DNA of 64,000 nt from Pogostemon cablin (GCA_023678885.1 CM042979.1:19583513-19647512), one strand, 5' to 3'; counted from the stretch's first letter, positions 1 through 12,580 are shown. Notes: generated by a model not told the origin, from the sequence alone. A program made the numbers and translations.

Positions 1-610
1 CAGGTTCCTGAAACATCAACAACGAGGTGTCTCTAAAATTGTTTATCTATAAAGGCAGACTCATGTCCTTAGGAGTTGGGATGAATCAGCACCTCAAATC
101 TGCAAATGTAAAGATCATCTCCATAGATACTTTTGAAATTAGACAGCATACCCACATCTCATCCACGTATCACAAAAGAGAAAAAGAAGAAAAAAATACA
201 ATATGAAAATACCGTCGTTAATACCTTGCGATTCAACAACCTGACACTTCTCTCACACTAATTTGTGCGATGTTTACTGTGCGAATCTCAAAACCTGCTT
301 CTTTATCTCCATAACCCTATTTCTAACCATCGCCACACTCACGATCTGCACTATTCGCAAAGCGTAATACAAACCACCGAAAATACCATCATTATTCGTC
401 GGTTGAGTAGCGACCGGTGAATCAAGTCGAGAAGGAGATGGATAGAGAAAGACAGTAAGAGAGAGAGATAGCAGATCAAGAAGGAGATGGGAGAGGGGGG
501 AGAGAATAGCGTGAACCCTAATGAGAATAAATTAGAGTTTGTTTTTTTTATAAGTATTTTGGGTCAGGTTGACAATATAGGTAGGATCAGGTTTGGGCGC
601 ACGGATCAAA
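1..610. other. Unassigned sequence, possible 5' end of a minus-strand gene
   Basis: No open frame here matches a family I recognise. Read on the minus strand, about 540 to 380 is CT-rich (repeated TCTCTC and CTCCTT) and contains an AGGGTT motif, which resembles a plant 5' leader. A gene continuing leftwards out of the window is possible but not shown. Confidence 0.2.
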
Positions 611-659
611 ATCTGTGTGCCCGGGGACACAAGAGTTTTTGCTTAAAGTAATGTGTGTT

Positions 660-1003
660 TTTTTAATTATAATAATAATGAATAGTGTATTGAAGTATAA
701 TTGCATGACTTTAACTACAAATAAATATACTTTACATAATAAATACTCCCTCTGTCCGGTTCTAAGGTATCCATTTGATTTTTGCACATGGATTAAGGAG
801 TATTATTATTATATGTAAAGTGGGTAGTTGTATTAGAGGGAAGTGGTGGGTTATATTGTGTACTTTTTTACTAAATAGGGGAAATGGATACCTTTGAAGC
901 GGACGCCAAAAATAGTAAAATGGATACTTTAGAAGCGGATGGAGGGAGTAGCATATTTTAACAATGAATCTCGTTTATTATCCATCTCACAAGAGAATGT
1001 CCA
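660..1003. mobile_element. MITE-like repeat interrupted by a Stowaway MITE
   Basis: The two flanks (about 660-745 and 949-1003) together resemble the repeats at 11276-11530 and 38150-38420. They share runs of 'tactttA' spaced by 'aataa' and end with 'ccatctcacaagagaatgt'. The family carries 'gtgagac/gtctcac' type ends. This copy is split by the 746-948 element. Ends are approximate. Confidence 0.5.
746..948. mobile_element. Stowaway-type MITE (203 bp)
   Basis: The terminal inverted repeats CTCCCTCTGTCC and GGATGGAGGGAG are flanked by a TA duplication (744-745 and 949-950), the Tc1/mariner-Stowaway signature. It has no coding capacity. The element at 40016-40249 belongs to the same subfamily: both share 'gattaaggagta' and 'gtgggtagttgtatta' internally. 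Confidence 0.88.
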
Positions 1004-1059
1004 TAAAAATATACTCCCTCCGTTCCACAATACCCTTCACACTTTCTACATTTGTCCGT

Positions 1060-2883
1060 TGATGAGAGTGAAAATAAGCTTGTTTTAGTGTCCAATTTAA
1101 TACCTTTTTGAAGAGAATTATTGTCATATATTAGCACAAGTGTCTTATATTTGATATATGTGAGAAAAAGTTACACTTGAGGTGTTTTATTGTGCTTTAG
1201 GTGGAAAAAGGATCAAAAGTGCGAAGTTGGAGAAAAGGTGCAATTTGTGCATGAATGCTGAAAAATGCACGTCCAACTTGTGTAATTTTTTGTATTCATG
1301 TGGAGCTCAAACCTAGAAGTATGAGATATGGTTGGAAAGCCATGGAAGAGATGATCGTTTTGGCGTAAGGAACACCTCAATCAAAGTCAAAATGAGAAAG
1401 TTATGATCGAAATGGTGACGTCGTACAAGCTATTTCTACTCAGCACGACTGTTCCATTTTACATGACTTGTTACATCTTCAAATCTTGGACTTTTTGTGA
1501 GATCATTATATTCAGAGAAAGCCAAGGAAAAGAGGATCGTGTGAGTATAAGAATCACTAAAATCGGAGATCGGACGAGGAAATTATGCTTAAAATTGTGA
1601 AGTCGCGCAGCTATCAGCTAGAATTTTCGAGAATTTTCGAGAATTTCTGAAAATTACATATTTCTTGGAGCACAATTAATCTCTTTATCACATAATCCTC
1701 CTTGATTCACCCCTATCTTTTATTTCATTATTTAATTCCCTTCTCACACCTATACATATTTTACATCATTATTCATGTGAGGAGAGAGCCACATCCATCA
1801 TACTACACCCCACAAGGGGGATCACCCCCCAACCATCATCCACATCCTTTCCACCATCCATCCATCACTTTGAAGATTCGTCTGTGGAATCAAGAGGAGA
1901 ACCAAGAGGAGGATTCAAGACGGAGAAGGACGCGACGACTCCCACATCTAGGGTTTTATTCATTTCCTAATTTATCTTGTAATTTTTCGGACATCCGGGT
2001 AAGATCTATCCAACACCCATGATTGTTCTTCGTAACAGCATGAGCTAGCCTTTTTGGTAGAACTAGGGTTGTGAAGGTTTTTACGAATTAATTGATCTTT
2101 CGTGTGTAAACTCCGTACAACACTACTTGTGGTTTATTTTGTATAAGACTATGCTTTTAAAATTCATACTCATAGTTGTTTTGTGCATCATTAACTATTA
2201 TGTAGAGTTTGAATACATATCTTGGTTATAATTGAGTGTGTTCACTGCTGAGCAGAATTGCATGTTATAATTCTAAGAGAGGGGACTCCGAAGTCTTATT
2301 ATAACTATCTTATATAAATACTTGTTAATTGAATATTATTCGAGTTAATAAGTAGGATAAAGAGTATAACTTCATAGTACCTATAAAGGGAGATCATATC
2401 GGGTTAGAGTACCAATTGGCCAGGAAAATAATTGATACTGATAGTACTTAGAAAGGGGGTGGAATTATATCTCTTGCTCTGAGGTTATTCACACGTGTTA
2501 CACGCATGTTTACTTGTGTCTATAGAGTAGATATGCATGATTTAGTGATGCGTCCATATTCCATAAGGTAGAGTCGGACATCAACATAAGGAAGGAAAAT
2601 TAATGAGTGAAACTAGATTTCCCTAGAGCTACCTATTCTCCTACTTGATTCACTTTCGTATTCTTTTAAGTATTTTTATTTTATTTGTTATTTAATTTAA
2701 GTCTTTTAGTTGATAGTTAATTCCACAACTCTTATTTCCTTTCGTCTTAATTAATTTAGTAAATAATTAAATTGATAATAAGCCGTCCTTTGGGTTCGAT
2801 AATTTAACTTGGTCGCTTGCTTAAGCTGTAACTGATATCCTTAACTTGGAGATTAATTTTGCGTGCAAAGAAAATGCGCATTA
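1060..2883 (+). mobile_element. Solo LTR, family 1, copy A
   Basis: It starts TGATGAGAGTG and ends GCGCATTA, where other copies have GCGCATCA. It is collinear with copies at 6296, 19307, 34921, 57781 and 63513. No primer binding site, gag or pol follows. There is no clear 5-bp duplication at this copy. The host motif acaatacccttcacac occurs on both sides, at 1027 and 2893. Confidence 0.8.
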
Positions 2884-3099
2884 AGTTCTTGGACAATACC
2901 CTTCACACCCCAAAAATAGTAAAAATATTTTACCATTATATCCTCCACTTATTCAATAATATCAAAACTGCCATTTAAGTTTATTACCCCTAAACTCAAT
3001 ATTTAACATTAATTATTTGGATTTGGGCCAAATAATCCAAATTAATTAACATAATAAATCCTAACCCATTACACCTTCTAAGTTCTAACCCATTTCACA

Positions 3100-3700
3100 T
3101 TACAGCCAAACCTGACTCATTCATCTATCTCGTTCTCTCTGCGGCGATTTCAAAGAGCAAACCCTAGTTCTTCACCATGGTAGCCGATCACTTCTCCGAT
3201 TAAAAGAGTGACCCTAGCCCCTTCTCTCGCTCCCATCTTCCATCGATCTAACCCTCCCGATTTCTTTCTTGCTTATAACCGTGATGTTCATTTGAACCTA
3301 AATACTCTATATCTGTCCAATCCATACCCATCTCAACCAAATCTTGATTTGGATCTTGAAATCGGTTCTATGTGTCGAGATCCGAGATGACTTGGGGCGA
3401 GTTGGAGGTAGGGGTTTACTACTTGCGCTATGTTGCCAGAAATTGGTTTGGGAGCTAGATCTGGACGGTGGTTCCCAACTCCCCATTGTTGAATTATGTG
3501 GTCGACGGTTGCGAGTTTGAAAGGGATTCTCCAGAACCACCTTCAACAAGGTGTTTCCCGATTCCCTAGATCTGGCCTGATCCATGATCCACCTTCGACA
3601 CGGCGTTTGAAGGGGAGCTTGCTGGAACTTGCTTATTTGGTACATCCCTAACTCATGGTCTTATAAACTGCTATGCTTGGTATGTGGCCCTGTGAGGCAT
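3100..3700. other. Leader-like non-coding stretch inside the mariner-type element
   Basis: This higher-complexity segment of the 1014-5391 element has 'aaccctagttcttcacc' near 3160 and short frames in both directions (up to 112 codons). None shows a known domain. It may be the element's old 5' leader or captured host DNA. Confidence 0.3.
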
Positions 3701-4714
3701 ATTACTTTTTTGTGATCTTTGGTTTGCGGCTTTTCAACTTTTCTTCTCGCTGATTTCTTAGGTTTAATCAATTCTATTTTATATTTAACTTTTTAATGGA
3801 TAATAATTTAGGAAAAAATAAATCTTAATATTAATTGATTTGAATGCACATTTACTATCTTTATATGTGGGGTAACGAATTTATTTGAGGATAAGAAGTC
3901 CAGTTCCTATGCTGTGCAGTTGACTAATAAGACTAATCACCATATTGAATTTAAGGTCAATATGTATTGATTATTCTTCAAGTAACAAATCTGATGCTTT
4001 GTTATGTGATAACTATTGAACAAATGTTAAGTCTTTTAAATGCCTTTTGATGGAAAATGTAAAAAATAACGAATTTGAAAAGGTATTGTGGTTGTCCTAA
4101 TGCAAAGATTGTTCTGCCCCATTCTATTAACAATGTCACAGATGAAAAACCCTTTAATTCTTGTAAAAAATTTTATATATGTGATTGATCCAATTGTCTT
4201 TTTTAAGTATGGTTATCTTGTTGTTTGGAAGTTTTTCTTTTGAGTTGATGATACATGTATTTATGTGGTCCTGTGATGCACTAAATTGATGATACATGTG
4301 TTTATATGGCCCTGTGAGGCATTTGTGGCTAATGATGCTTGGTTATATGACTGTATTGATGATGTAAACCATTGTGGGGTTAAATGTAGGGTTAAATTAG
4401 CCCTATGACGAATTTATTCTGAGGGCTAAGGGTCCATTGTTGTTGTTGTCCACTGATGATTATACTTGATGAACCTCTTCATATGAAGAAGTATATTGAG
4501 TGACCATAGGATCCAATGTTGTTGCTGCCCAATGACGATGTTTTTCTGAGGGTTAAGTGTTCCGAGTCACCATTAGGTATTCTTATCTATTTAGGAGACT
4601 ATGAATATATCTTTGATATAGTAGTAGTCACCAATAGATTTAAGAAACCTTTTAGGAGACCATGCTCTATGATGATGTTTTTTCTGAGAGTAAAGTTAAC
4701 AAAAATTCCATAAC

Positions 4715-5215
4715 ATTATTAATATAATTTTTGCAATTTCTGCATTTTTTTTCTTTGATTTTTTTATTATTCCTGTTTCCAGTAATTTTTTTTTAATTTC
4801 TATAAATTATAAATTTTTGTTTCGTGTAATTTCCTTTTTTAATTTCTGTAATTTTTTAAAATTTCAAAGATTTTTTTTCTGTAATTTTTTTGTTTGTTTG
4901 TAATTCCTGTAATTTTTTTGTGATTTCTATTTTCTGTAATTTTTGTGTGATTTTTATATCTCTTAAAATTTCTGTATTTTTTTATTTATGTTTTTCTATA
5001 ATTTTTTTGTAATTTTTCTGTAATTTCTAATTTCTTTTTGTAATTTTTGTATAGTTTGACTAATTTCTGTAACTTTTTTAAAAATTTTGGGATTATTTTT
5101 TTTTAATTTCTTTTTTTGTATTTTTTTGTAATTTCTGTAAATTATCTGTAAGTTTTTAATATTTTTGTATTCTGTAAAAAAAGTTTAATTTACTTTTTTT
5201 TTCTATTTTTGGGAT
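4715..5215. repeat. Degenerate TTTCTGTAATTTTT tandem low-complexity array
   Basis: There are about 500 bases of near-repeats built on 'tttctgtaattttttt', with variable T-tract lengths. It lies inside the 1014-5391 element. The T-rich strand is + throughout, as expected from slippage of a short unit. Confidence 0.75.
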
Positions 5216-5391
5216 TTTTCTAAAGGGATATTAGTTTTTGGGTTAACTTTAATGATTAGAGTTAATCCAAACCATATGTCAATGTCATGGACAGTTTTAC
5301 CCTTCAAAAAGTGGGTTGAAAATGTCATAAAGCAAGTTTTCTTTAACAACGTTGAACAATAAGTGTAAAGAGTTTTTCGGGACGGAGGGAG

Positions 5392-5925
5392 TATTTATGA
5401 ATATAATGGATAGAATGAGGATCGTCTCACTAAAGAGGATTTGTAACACAAGTGTGTCTCTTTATTAAAATAATTTTGTTAAATCATTTTTAATTTTATT
5501 TTTACAGTCCATATTAAGCTTTTGTCTTTATTATTATATTTTCTTATATATAACATCACTACCTATATTTAGAATTTTAATTAATATATATTCAAATTTA
5601 ATCCAAGTATACTATTAAAATAGAAATAGACCAAGTTAGCAAACGTGTATAAATTTGAATCACGGTATGTTTTATAAAATCAAAAAATATTGAATATAAC
5701 AAAAAATTGTTCCTATATCATAATAGATTATATTATAAAAATAAACATATTATTCATGTTTAAATTATGTACCGCTTTTAAAATTTAATATAAACTATTA
5801 GATTTTTAATATAATGTATAAGAGAGAATTATTTTTAATATATAATGTATTTGAAATTTTAAAATTACTTATCTTTGTCTTATGAAAATTACACCTAAAA
5901 ATATGATGAAATTGATACGTGCTTG
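5392..5925. other. AT-rich intergenic DNA
   Basis: Nothing coding is visible. A short 'gatcgtctcactaaagagg' motif at about 5418 recalls the gtctcac MITE family. The rest is AT-rich with no clear ends. Confidence 0.4.
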
Positions 5926-6295
5926 TCTCATTTATGGGATAAAAATCAATTTAGTCTCATAACTTCGTCCATGTTCTGTTTTAGTCTAAATAAAGATAAG
6001 TTTGTCAATTTAGTCCCACTGATGAAGAAATAGGGCCAAACACGTCCTATTTTTACAAGAAAATACTGACATCACTGAAAAACGCCACATGAGACAACTG
6101 GAATTGCCGATTTCCGGCCGACACGATAAGGTGGCGCCATGATGGCAGGTGAGTCAGTGGTATAAAAACCAATTCAGACCCATAACTTTCCTCATGGTCT
6201 ATTTTAGTTCCAATAAAGATAAGTTTGTCAATTTAGTTCCACCGGTGAATAAATAGGGCCTAACACATCCTATTTTCGCCGAAAAATGCTGACAT

Positions 6296-7951
6296 TGATG
6301 AGGGTTTTCTCAACACACAATATTAATCCCTAAGTGTGAAGGATGCTATTGTAGCTTTGATAAGCGACCAAGTGTTTATTGAACCCAAAGGACGTATTAT
6401 TATCAATTTAATTATAATCTAACTTATTAAGACTAGTATGACAATATAGTTGTAATGATTAAGTAACCAATAAACAAATAATTAAAATAACAATTAAAAT
6501 AAATAAGCAATAGAGATTAAACGAAAGTGAATAAGTGAGAAATAGGTAGTCCTTCGGGCAATCAATTTTACTTATTAACTTTCCTTCTGTGTATCAATGT
6601 CCGACTCTGCCTTGTGGAATATGGACGCATCACTAAACCATGAAAATCTACTCTATAGACACAAGTAAATAAGCATGTGACACGTGTGAATATCCTTGGA
6701 GCAAGAGATATAATTCACCCCCTTTTTAGGTACTATCAGTATCAATTATTTCCCGTGCACTAAGTACTCTAACCCGATATGATCTCCCTTTATAGGTACT
6801 ATGAAGTTATTCTCTTTGTCTTGCTTATTAATCCGAATAAGATTCAATGAACAAGTATTTATATAAGATAATTCTAATGAGGCTTCGAAGTCCCCTCACT
6901 TAGAATCATAACTTGTAATCATGTTCAGCAGTTAATGCACTCAATCAATAATCAAGATATGTATTCAGACTCTACATAACAATTAATGATGCATAAAACA
7001 ACTCTGAGTATAAATTAAAAATGCATAATCTTATATAAAATAAACCACAAGTAGTGTTGTACGGAGTATATACACGGAAGTTCAATTAACTCATAAAACC
7101 TAGAACTACCGAAGCTGTTCTAGCCCATGATTGATCGAAGAACAATCATGGAGGTTGGATAGATCTTGCCCATAGTCTTGAAAATTACAAGATAAATTAA
7201 GAAGCGAAGTAAACCCTAGATGTGGGCGTCGTCGCGTCTCTATCCATCTTGACTCTTCACTTGATTCTCACTTGATTCGACAGATGAATCTCTCTCCAAA
7301 GCTCCATAGGATGGTGTAGGGTTTTGGATGTTGTGTAGAATGAAGGGTGAACGGCTTTTTTTCCCCTACGTAGGGTCTTCCTTTTATACTTGTGAGCTCT
7401 CCTTATGGACCTAGGATGGGCTTTTTGAGAGAAAACATGTACTGAAGGTGTAAAAATACTGATCTAAAAGTTTCTCGCATATTGGTTCGACCAAGGCCCC
7501 TGGTCAAATCAACCAAGGCCTAGTCGAACCAGCCTATAACACATTGGCAGGTGCCTGGTTCGACTCGAACAGCTAGTCAAACCAGAAGCTTCGTGGTCGA
7601 ACCACACTTGCTAATCTTTATGCTTTTGGTTCGACCACGATTCGACCAACACGTCTGGTCAAACCGCACTGTCGTGGTCGAACCCCTCTTCTGCTGGCTT
7701 TAGGTGCCTGGTTAAACCCGAACCGGTGGTCGAACCACCCTTCTTTTGATCGAACCAGGTGCTATTTTACTCCTCTTCCGGTTCCGAACACTTCCGTCCT
7801 ATTTTCCTTCGATAATTCACTCAAACAGCCTCACACGCACTTGTTTCGTGACTTTTCACTACATATCTCGATTTATCTTGACTTAAGATAAAATCATATA
7901 TAATTATCATAAGAATCAGAGCTTAAAATACGTGAATTTACACTCTCATCA
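6296..7951 (-). mobile_element. Solo LTR, family 1, copy B
   Basis: It is bounded by TGATGAGG and CTCTCATCA with a perfect GACAT duplication (6291-6295 and 7952-7956), so it is a clean solo LTR in minus orientation. A TATA-like tataaaagg lies on the minus strand near 7385. It carries an expanded set of 'ggtcgaacca/ggttcgacca' motifs between 7480 and 7760. It interrupts a repeat unit of the foldback element. Confidence 0.9.
7480..7760. repeat. Interspersed TGGTTCGACCA palindromic motifs inside LTR copy B
   Basis: About a dozen copies of ggttcgacca, ggtcgaacca and variants occur in about 280 bp in both orientations. Other family-1 copies have only a few (for example 19868-19912, 35650-35712, 59022-59085). 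This is an expansion specific to copy B. Confidence 0.75.
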
Positions 7952-8724
7952 GACATTACCAGAAAATGGCACGTGATTGTCACGTGACAACTGGAATAGC
8001 CAATTTTTGACCGGGACGATGACATTGTGCCCTGAAGGCAAGTGAGTCAACAAATTAAATGTTACTTTAATGCCAACAAGATATTTTATTATATAAAATT
8101 TTATATAATTAGAAAATAAAAATTAAAACAAAAAACGTATAATAAATTATTTAATGTCGATTTCATTTTTTGATACGTTTTTGTTTTACTTTTTATTTTC
8201 TAATTATTTAAAATTTTAAAAAATAAAAAAGCCTTGTTGGCATATAAATAACATTTAATTTGTTGACTCACCTGCCATCAGGACGCCACGTAATGGTCTC
8301 AGTCAGAAATTGACGATTTTGGTTGTCACGTGACAATCACGTGTCGTTTTCATGTGATGTCAGTGTTTTTGGGCAAAAATAGGACTTTTTGCCCCTATTT
8401 CTTCATCGTTGAGACAAAATTGATAATCTTATCTTTATTGGACTAAAATAGACCATGAGAAAAGTTACGAGACTGAATTAGTTTTTATCCCGCTGACTCA
8501 CCTGCCATCAAGGCGCCACGTCATGGTGTCGGCCAAAAATTAATGATTTTGGTTGTCTCAAGTGAAATTTTCTGGTGATGTTAGCATTTTTCGGCAAAAA
8601 TAGGATGTGTTTGGCCCTATTTCTTCACCGATGGGACTAAATTGAGAAACTTATCTTTATTGAGACTAAAATAGACCATAAGAAAAGTTATGGGACTGAA
8701 TTGGTTTTTATCCCTCTCATTTAT

Positions 8725-9735
8725 GGTCGGCAGAATAGTCATCTTTGCCCATTTGTTATTTTGTAGTAACTTTAAATTTGGAATCATCATTTTGATTATA
8801 AGTCCCATAATTTTAGCGCGTGTATATACTATTAAAAAGTAAAGTCAATTTATAATGCATCTAATATTCTTATGGGCTTTTAAACCCATCATATGTATAT
8901 TAAAAGCCCATTTAATATGACTAGATGAAATCTAAACCCATTCTTATATCCCTTCAAATGGGCTTCTTGATTCAAAACCTACACCAAACCCTAAATCACT
9001 TGCTGACAATGTAAGGTTGTAGCACCTGAAAGGTTTCTTACAGCCTCTTTCCTCACTTATACCTAAAAAGGCTAGCGCACTTTACAACGCAGGTAGAGAG
9101 ATTGCAAAGTCAAGTTGTGTGTTAGGGTCGAACCCTAAGATTCATCAGGCTGTGTTTAAGTTATTTCTCACTTTCATTTTATACTCTCTATAGTGTTTTA
9201 TTATTTTGTAGGGATTACAGGTCTTGTTTTGTTTTCTTTGTTGAAATCATATAGCGGGCTTAATAATAAAATGGTTTCTTGTGCCTATGGTTATTATCAG
9301 TATCCTATTGGGATCATGGGCTAGCTCAAATGTAAGGCGTGCGAGTTTCGTGTTTAGGGGTTGAATAACCACACAGATCCACACTCAGAAGTCAAGTTCT
9401 AAGTACTTCTCTCTTCTAACCTCCATTTGAAGCACCTATAGCCTTTTTACGCTCTAGATCATTTTGTTGGGATTATTGATTTCGTTCTTATGTTTATTTT
9501 ATTGAAATAATATATCAGGTTTTATATAAAGTTCCATCTCTTGTGTTTAGTATGAATATCCCTTTCATGCATGTTTCCTTGGAAGATGTGGATTTTGTTG
9601 TGTATTTGTATTAGATAGATTTGTTGTTGTGATGGTATTTTATTCTTCTTTCTTTCATGATTCAACCATATCTCTTTTAGGCGCCGTCTGAAAAGCATTG
9701 TTGTATTTTTTTATGGTTATGTTGTTTTATTCCAA

Positions 9736-9780
<45 letters not shown>

Positions 9781-11275
9781 TTGTTTCTTTTTTTCTAAAT
9801 TCCTATTGTTGTTAGTTTAATAGGTATAAAGAATGACTTGCATGATTCTTATAATGTTCTGTAGATTTTGGTTGTTAATGCTGTAGATCCTTGTTATGGT
9901 TACTTAATCCCAAGATGGTTATACTCTTTTTCAATTTGTTGTTCTTTGTAACATAACATATAGTTTTAGTGACAACTAAAAAAAATCAATACAAATATTT
10001 TTGAATGGTTATTTGGATAGCTAAAGTAATGTATTATTATGTTAGTCGCCATGGTAAGCATAGAGTTGGGAGTTGAAAAATCTCTCATTTATTATTTTGA
10101 ATGTGTAATAGTTTATTACATAAAAATAGTAGATGCATTACCCAAAGATTTTGATATCTATGATTTGTGATTGTATTAAATTGAACCTTCCTAAATTGTT
10201 TTGGTATCTGATTTATTTAGTAGACTTTTAGTTGCTTCAACTATTTCAAACTACCAATTTTCTTAATAACTCGACCTTTCTTTTAACTCCCATATATTTC
10301 CTGAGTAATGATTCTTTGTTTTTGCTCCAGAAAATGCATATATGCTTCTCTTAATGATTTAGAAGAAAAACAAAACAGCAAGAAAGAAATGGTGTTAGTA
10401 ACTCTTCAATTTTGTTGCTTGAATTGAATTCTATGTTGCCATATGTATTGATGTATCTTAATATGCTAAAAATTTATTTTAATCATCAGCCCTAAGACTG
10501 ATTTGTTCTTCTTATTTCTTATGTGATTGGCCTAGTCTTGTATGGGGTTATTTATAAAATATCTAACTTATATTAAAGAGCTGCACAATTTTACTCTTCA
10601 AATGTTTGAAAATTCTGTAAATGATATTTGGGAGAAAGTGTCTAAATTGTCATGAGTTGCACTACCTAGTTCCTGTCTCATTTCCCATGCCAGCGTTATT
10701 TTCATATGCTAGTTCCTATTTACTACAATGTTGTGGTATTAGAAGGACCTCGATTTCTTCCTTGAACAGTCTCTCATCTCCTGATTATAAATGTTTGTAG
10801 CGATCTTTCCTTCCATAATTAAATGATTTCTTGCTCAAATAGTTTCTACTAGATCTTTTAAGTGAAGTGTCCTACTCTATGACTAAATTATCGCTTGACT
10901 TGTGGTCGATTTAGCCTATTTCATGTTGTTGAGTATTGCACTTCATATTATCTTAAATATTCAATTTAATTTAATTTATTTGTAGTTTTTAAATTTTAGC
11001 AAAATCAGATTTGATTTGATAAGACATCAACCCCAATCTTTTTTATATAACTAGTAAAACACCCATGTGATGCACGACCTATGTTTTTTTATTACTTTCT
11101 GTTTCAATCAAATTTATATTTTATAAAATATATTATATGTTAGAGAGATAGGGTAATTTTGAAATTAAAATATATTATTATGAACTACTGGTAATCGATA
11201 ATTTTATTATGATGATGTAAACTTGCGTTGGGGATAATTGAAAATAAGAGTTCAAATAGTTCATTTAAACAAACA
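8725..11275. other. Unassigned AT-rich stretch
   Basis: No coding region is supported. There is a moderately complex block at 8930-9170 (with 'aaccctaaatcacttgctg') that resembles a transcribed leader and is followed by T-rich, intron-like sequence. A (TA)n tract lies at 9740-9776. A spliced non-coding transcript is possible but not shown. Confidence 0.3.
9740..9776. repeat. (TA)n microsatellite
   Basis: An uninterrupted run of about 18 TA dinucleotides is present. Confidence 0.95.
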
Positions 11276-11530
11276 AAGGTAAAGTCTCTTGTGAAATGTT
11301 GATTATGTGAGACGATTTGCGAAACTTGTTAAAGTATGTTTAATGGTTATTAAAATATATTTTCTAAGGTATGATGAACAATGCATTAAAATATAATTTT
11401 AGGGCATTATTATATGAATCATTAATATTGATATACTTTATCTACAAATAAGTATACTTTACTTATATAATAAGCATACTTTACTGATGTGCCGACCCAT
11501 TTCACAAGAGAGTATCTCACAAAGACAAAT
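11276..11530. mobile_element. gtctcac-type MITE-like repeat
   Basis: The left segment 'gtctcttgtgaaatg' and the right 'catttcacaagagagta' are inverted repeats. The interior has several 'agtatactttact' and 'ttaaaatata' motifs shared with 38150-38420 and with the split copy at 660-1003. The exact ends and the target duplication are uncertain. Confidence 0.6.
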
Positions 11531-12580
11531 ACTTCATTCAAAATAAAATAAAAAACAACAATTTTCAAAGCTTTAGACATTATAAAAGCTATGAATGTCC
11601 TTTAAAAGCTCATAAAGGGATAATTAATTTGACGTATCATGTAGTAAAAATAAATTTCAAATTGATAAACGATAAAAATTTAAAATTTTAAGGATTTTAC
11701 AGAGATTCGTCTTCAGTTATTCTTTCTCTTATCAATCCATTCAGTTTCTACTATTCTTTATGAATCTAGCGTAACACCAAGACATAGTGCCAAACAACAG
11801 GGGATGATAAAATGGAGAACAACTATCACAGAAAGAAATTTGTGAACATTCTAAGTAACACATCATTTAACTGTTAGGACAACACATTTCATGTTCAAAT
11901 TATATTAACATCAGAAAAAGAAAAAATGGCTCAACAAACACTATTACATGGCACTCAGTACTAACACATTTAATTAGCAGTATACATATCCTCAATTCAC
12001 CAAAAAAAAGAAGAGTGGGATACTCGCATCAACATTAGCTCCTGTAGCCTCATTAGAGTTGGCATAATGTCAAAAGGGCCATGAGATAAATCTAACGTGT
12101 TATACTTTGTGTAATGCAATTTTCGTGAATGATCTCATAAACTGCACCATTTGAAGAATCTGAACTGACTTCTAGATAGCAGAGGGAGATTCTCAATCTC
12201 ACGACGATAATATTATGCAGGATTTAACAATTTAAAACTTCGATGGTAATCGTGAAAAATCTGTAATCTCCCAACTAATTGCTTCACGTATCACATACTC
12301 TTTAGCAACTTCAAAATCAAATAAACGTCATGACCACGGAATATCGCGATGCAGAAAAATTAATAAATTAAGTTAATAGCTTCCTATATCAAATTTCAAA
12401 AATCAGATGATGTCTGATCAAAAAACTAAATGTAACATATTAAAAGCACAGTATATTTAGTTCCATCAAATCAATAACTCACTAAGCCTGTCAACTCCAT
12501 AATTCGTACATAAAGAATCCAAGGAACCAAAAATCTTAGCGTAACACATTAGGTGCACCAACAAACCAAAAGTACAATAC
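11531..12580. other. Unassigned AT-rich stretch
   Basis: No gene or element with recognisable ends was seen. On the minus strand it lies downstream of the GPAT9-like exon piece and could be intron-like, but no further exon of that gene was found. Confidence 0.3.

Larger units (their letters stand above)
1014..5391. mobile_element. Large mariner/Stowaway-type element with nested solo LTR
   Basis: The left end CTCCCTCCGTTCC (1014) and the right end GGGACGGAGGGAG (ending 5391) are inverted repeats flanked by TA. The similarity extends about 30-40 bp inward (CACACTTT left against AAGTGTAA right). Without the nested LTR at 1060-2883 the element is about 2.55 kb, far longer than a MITE. No mariner transposase (DDD/D frame) was found. 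Region 3100-3660 is leader-like, with 'accctagttcttcaccatgg', and 4715-5215 is low-complexity. It could be a decayed autonomous element or one that has acquired other DNA. The pairing of ends across 4.4 kb is inferred. Confidence 0.6.
5936..8714. mobile_element. MULE-type foldback element with tandem units in each arm
   Basis: The ends GGGATAAAAATCAATTTAG (5936) and, inverted, GGGATAAAAACCAATTCAG (8714) are flanked by a perfect 10-bp duplication tctcatttat (5926-5935 and 8715-8724). This fits the 9-11 bp duplications of Mutator-like elements. Each arm has two tandem units of about 225 bp (left 5936-6158 and 6159-8052 interrupted; right about 8262-8483 and 8484-8714, inverted). The centre (about 8053-8262) is itself an inverted repeat. 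A solo LTR sits in left unit 2. Without that LTR the element is about 1.1 kb. No transposase is present. Confidence 0.88.

Noticed and set aside
3307..3645. 112-codon minus ORF in the mariner-type element
   Set aside because: No transposase motif; Arg/Ser/Pro-rich, likely chance.
7480..7760. CRISPR-like repeat array
   Set aside because: Spacing is irregular, motifs are in both orientations, and the setting is a plant LTR.
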